Positions 13,562 through 14,028 of a stretch of 14,028 nt of DNA are shown here, in pieces. Origin of the DNA: Firmicutes bacterium UBA1535 (lineage in GTDB: Bacteria > Bacillota > Clostridia > Tissierellales > Sedimentibacteraceae). Position numbers and translations under genes: made by a program. The stretch covers positions 1-14,028 of the forward strand of contig DCPV01000271.1 of the NCBI GenBank assembly GCA_002323775.1. Reading direction: 5' to 3'. The notes beneath the pieces were generated by a model. The model saw only the letters and a list, made by a program, of their open reading frames with translations, was not told the origin of the DNA and did not search any database. Within the stretch, counting starts at the first letter, position 1; every line of letters starts with the position of its first letter.

Positions 13562-14028
13562 ATGATTACAATTAAAGATGTTGCAAAATTATCAGGTGTT
13601 TCAATATCTACCGTGTCAAGAGTAATAAACGACTCTAAACCTGTAAGCCCTGAGGTAAGGAAAAAGGTTTTAAGTGTTATCGAGGAAACTGGCTATAAGC
13701 CAAATGATGTTGCGAGAAGCTTAGTTACGAGAAGATCGTACTTAATAGGCGTAATTATAAATAATTTAGCGCAAAGCTATGTTGCTGATATAGTTAGAGG
13801 TATTGAGGAAATCGGGAAAATGTATGACTATGATATACTTCTTTGCAGCAGTTACTTTAGCAAGGAAGCACAGAAGAAATATTTGCAGCTGCTTGATAGA
13901 AAACAGGCAGAGGGAATTTTTTTAGTAGGTCATAAATTTGATGATGAAGTAATAGATTTAGCAAAAAGTCTTAATAAGCCATGTGTATATTTTACTCAAA
14001 AAATCAAAGAAGACATGGAGCATATATC
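13562..14028 (+). CDS. LacI/GalR-family regulator resembling CcpA (3' end outside window)
   Basis: 155 complete codons are visible of an expected ~330. The N-terminal helix-turn-helix is IKDVAKLSGVSISTVSRVIN (4-23), followed by the hinge region YKPNDVARSLVTRRSYLIGV (46-65) that inserts into the minor groove at a central CG of the operator. The periplasmic-binding-protein-like core then begins. RGIEEIGKMYDYDILLCSS and KQAEGIFLVG closely follow CcpA (RGIEDIATMYKYNIILSNS and KQVDGIIFMSG, from memory), so a CcpA-type global or CcpA-paralog regulator is plausible; the C-terminal part needed for HPr-Ser-P contacts is missing. GGAGG (13551-13555) lies six bases before the ATG. A sugar-specific repressor remains possible because no target operon is visible. 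Confidence 0.87.
   Translation, partial: MITIKDVAKLSGVSISTVSRVINDSKPVSPEVRKKVLSVIEETGYKPNDVARSLVTRRSYLIGVIINNLAQSYVADIVRGIEEIGKMYDYDILLCSSYFSKEAQKKYLQLLDRKQAEGIFLVGHKFDDEVIDLAKSLNKPCVYFTQKIKEDMEHI

Overview
The window is AT-rich, gene-dense DNA from a Gram-positive anaerobe, most likely a spore-forming member of the Clostridia. The evidence is strong GGAGG-type ribosome binding sites, heavy AGA/ATA codon use, class I hydroxylamine reductase (Hcp), a collagen-like protein with a BclB-type exosporium domain, and a 6S RNA with a Firmicute-like closing stem. No genus is assigned. There is no phage, transposase, CRISPR array or tRNA; the region looks like ordinary chromosome.

Layout, left to right. 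(1) The 3' part of a collagen-like surface/exosporium protein (2-835), cut by the left edge. (2) A secreted beta-propeller protein (1084-3018). (3) A sodium:alanine/glycine symporter on the minus strand (3135-4517), with a near-consensus promoter and a cre-like palindrome just upstream of it. (4) A small divergent guanylate-kinase-like protein (4871-5398). (5) hcp on the minus strand (5509-7098), divergent from a Crp/Fnr-family regulator (7345-8007). The regulator is followed on the same strand by a protein with two HD domains, the second of HD-GYP type (8127-9347). (6) An MgtC/SapB membrane protein on the minus strand (9394-10059). (7) The ispD-ispF pair of the MEP isoprenoid pathway (10268-11496). 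(8) A short FtsH-like membrane AAA protease (11626-13086). (9) 6S RNA (about 13136-13316) with its own consensus promoter. (10) The 5' part of a LacI/GalR-family regulator that resembles CcpA (13562-14028), cut by the right edge.

Three convergent gene pairs are each separated by one strong hairpin with T-runs on both sides, so each probably terminates transcription in both directions (3071-3106, 5421-5470, 9346-9384). Most divergent or isolated genes have a recognisable sigma-A-type promoter, usually with a 17-bp spacer.

The most suggestive functional grouping is hcp / Crp-Fnr regulator / dual-HD protein. The regulator is placed like the HcpR-type regulators that control hcp during nitrosative stress, and the intergenic region holds three separate inverted repeats. 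The dual-HD protein downstream could link that response to cyclic-di-GMP turnover. A second possible link is between the CcpA-like regulator and two AACGTT-centred palindromes, one in its own leader and one at the symporter promoter. Less standard items are a six-cysteine patch in Hcp, the missing periplasmic domain and altered pore loop of the FtsH paralog, and an 8-codon leader ORF before the dual-HD gene. I see no convincing wholly new system.
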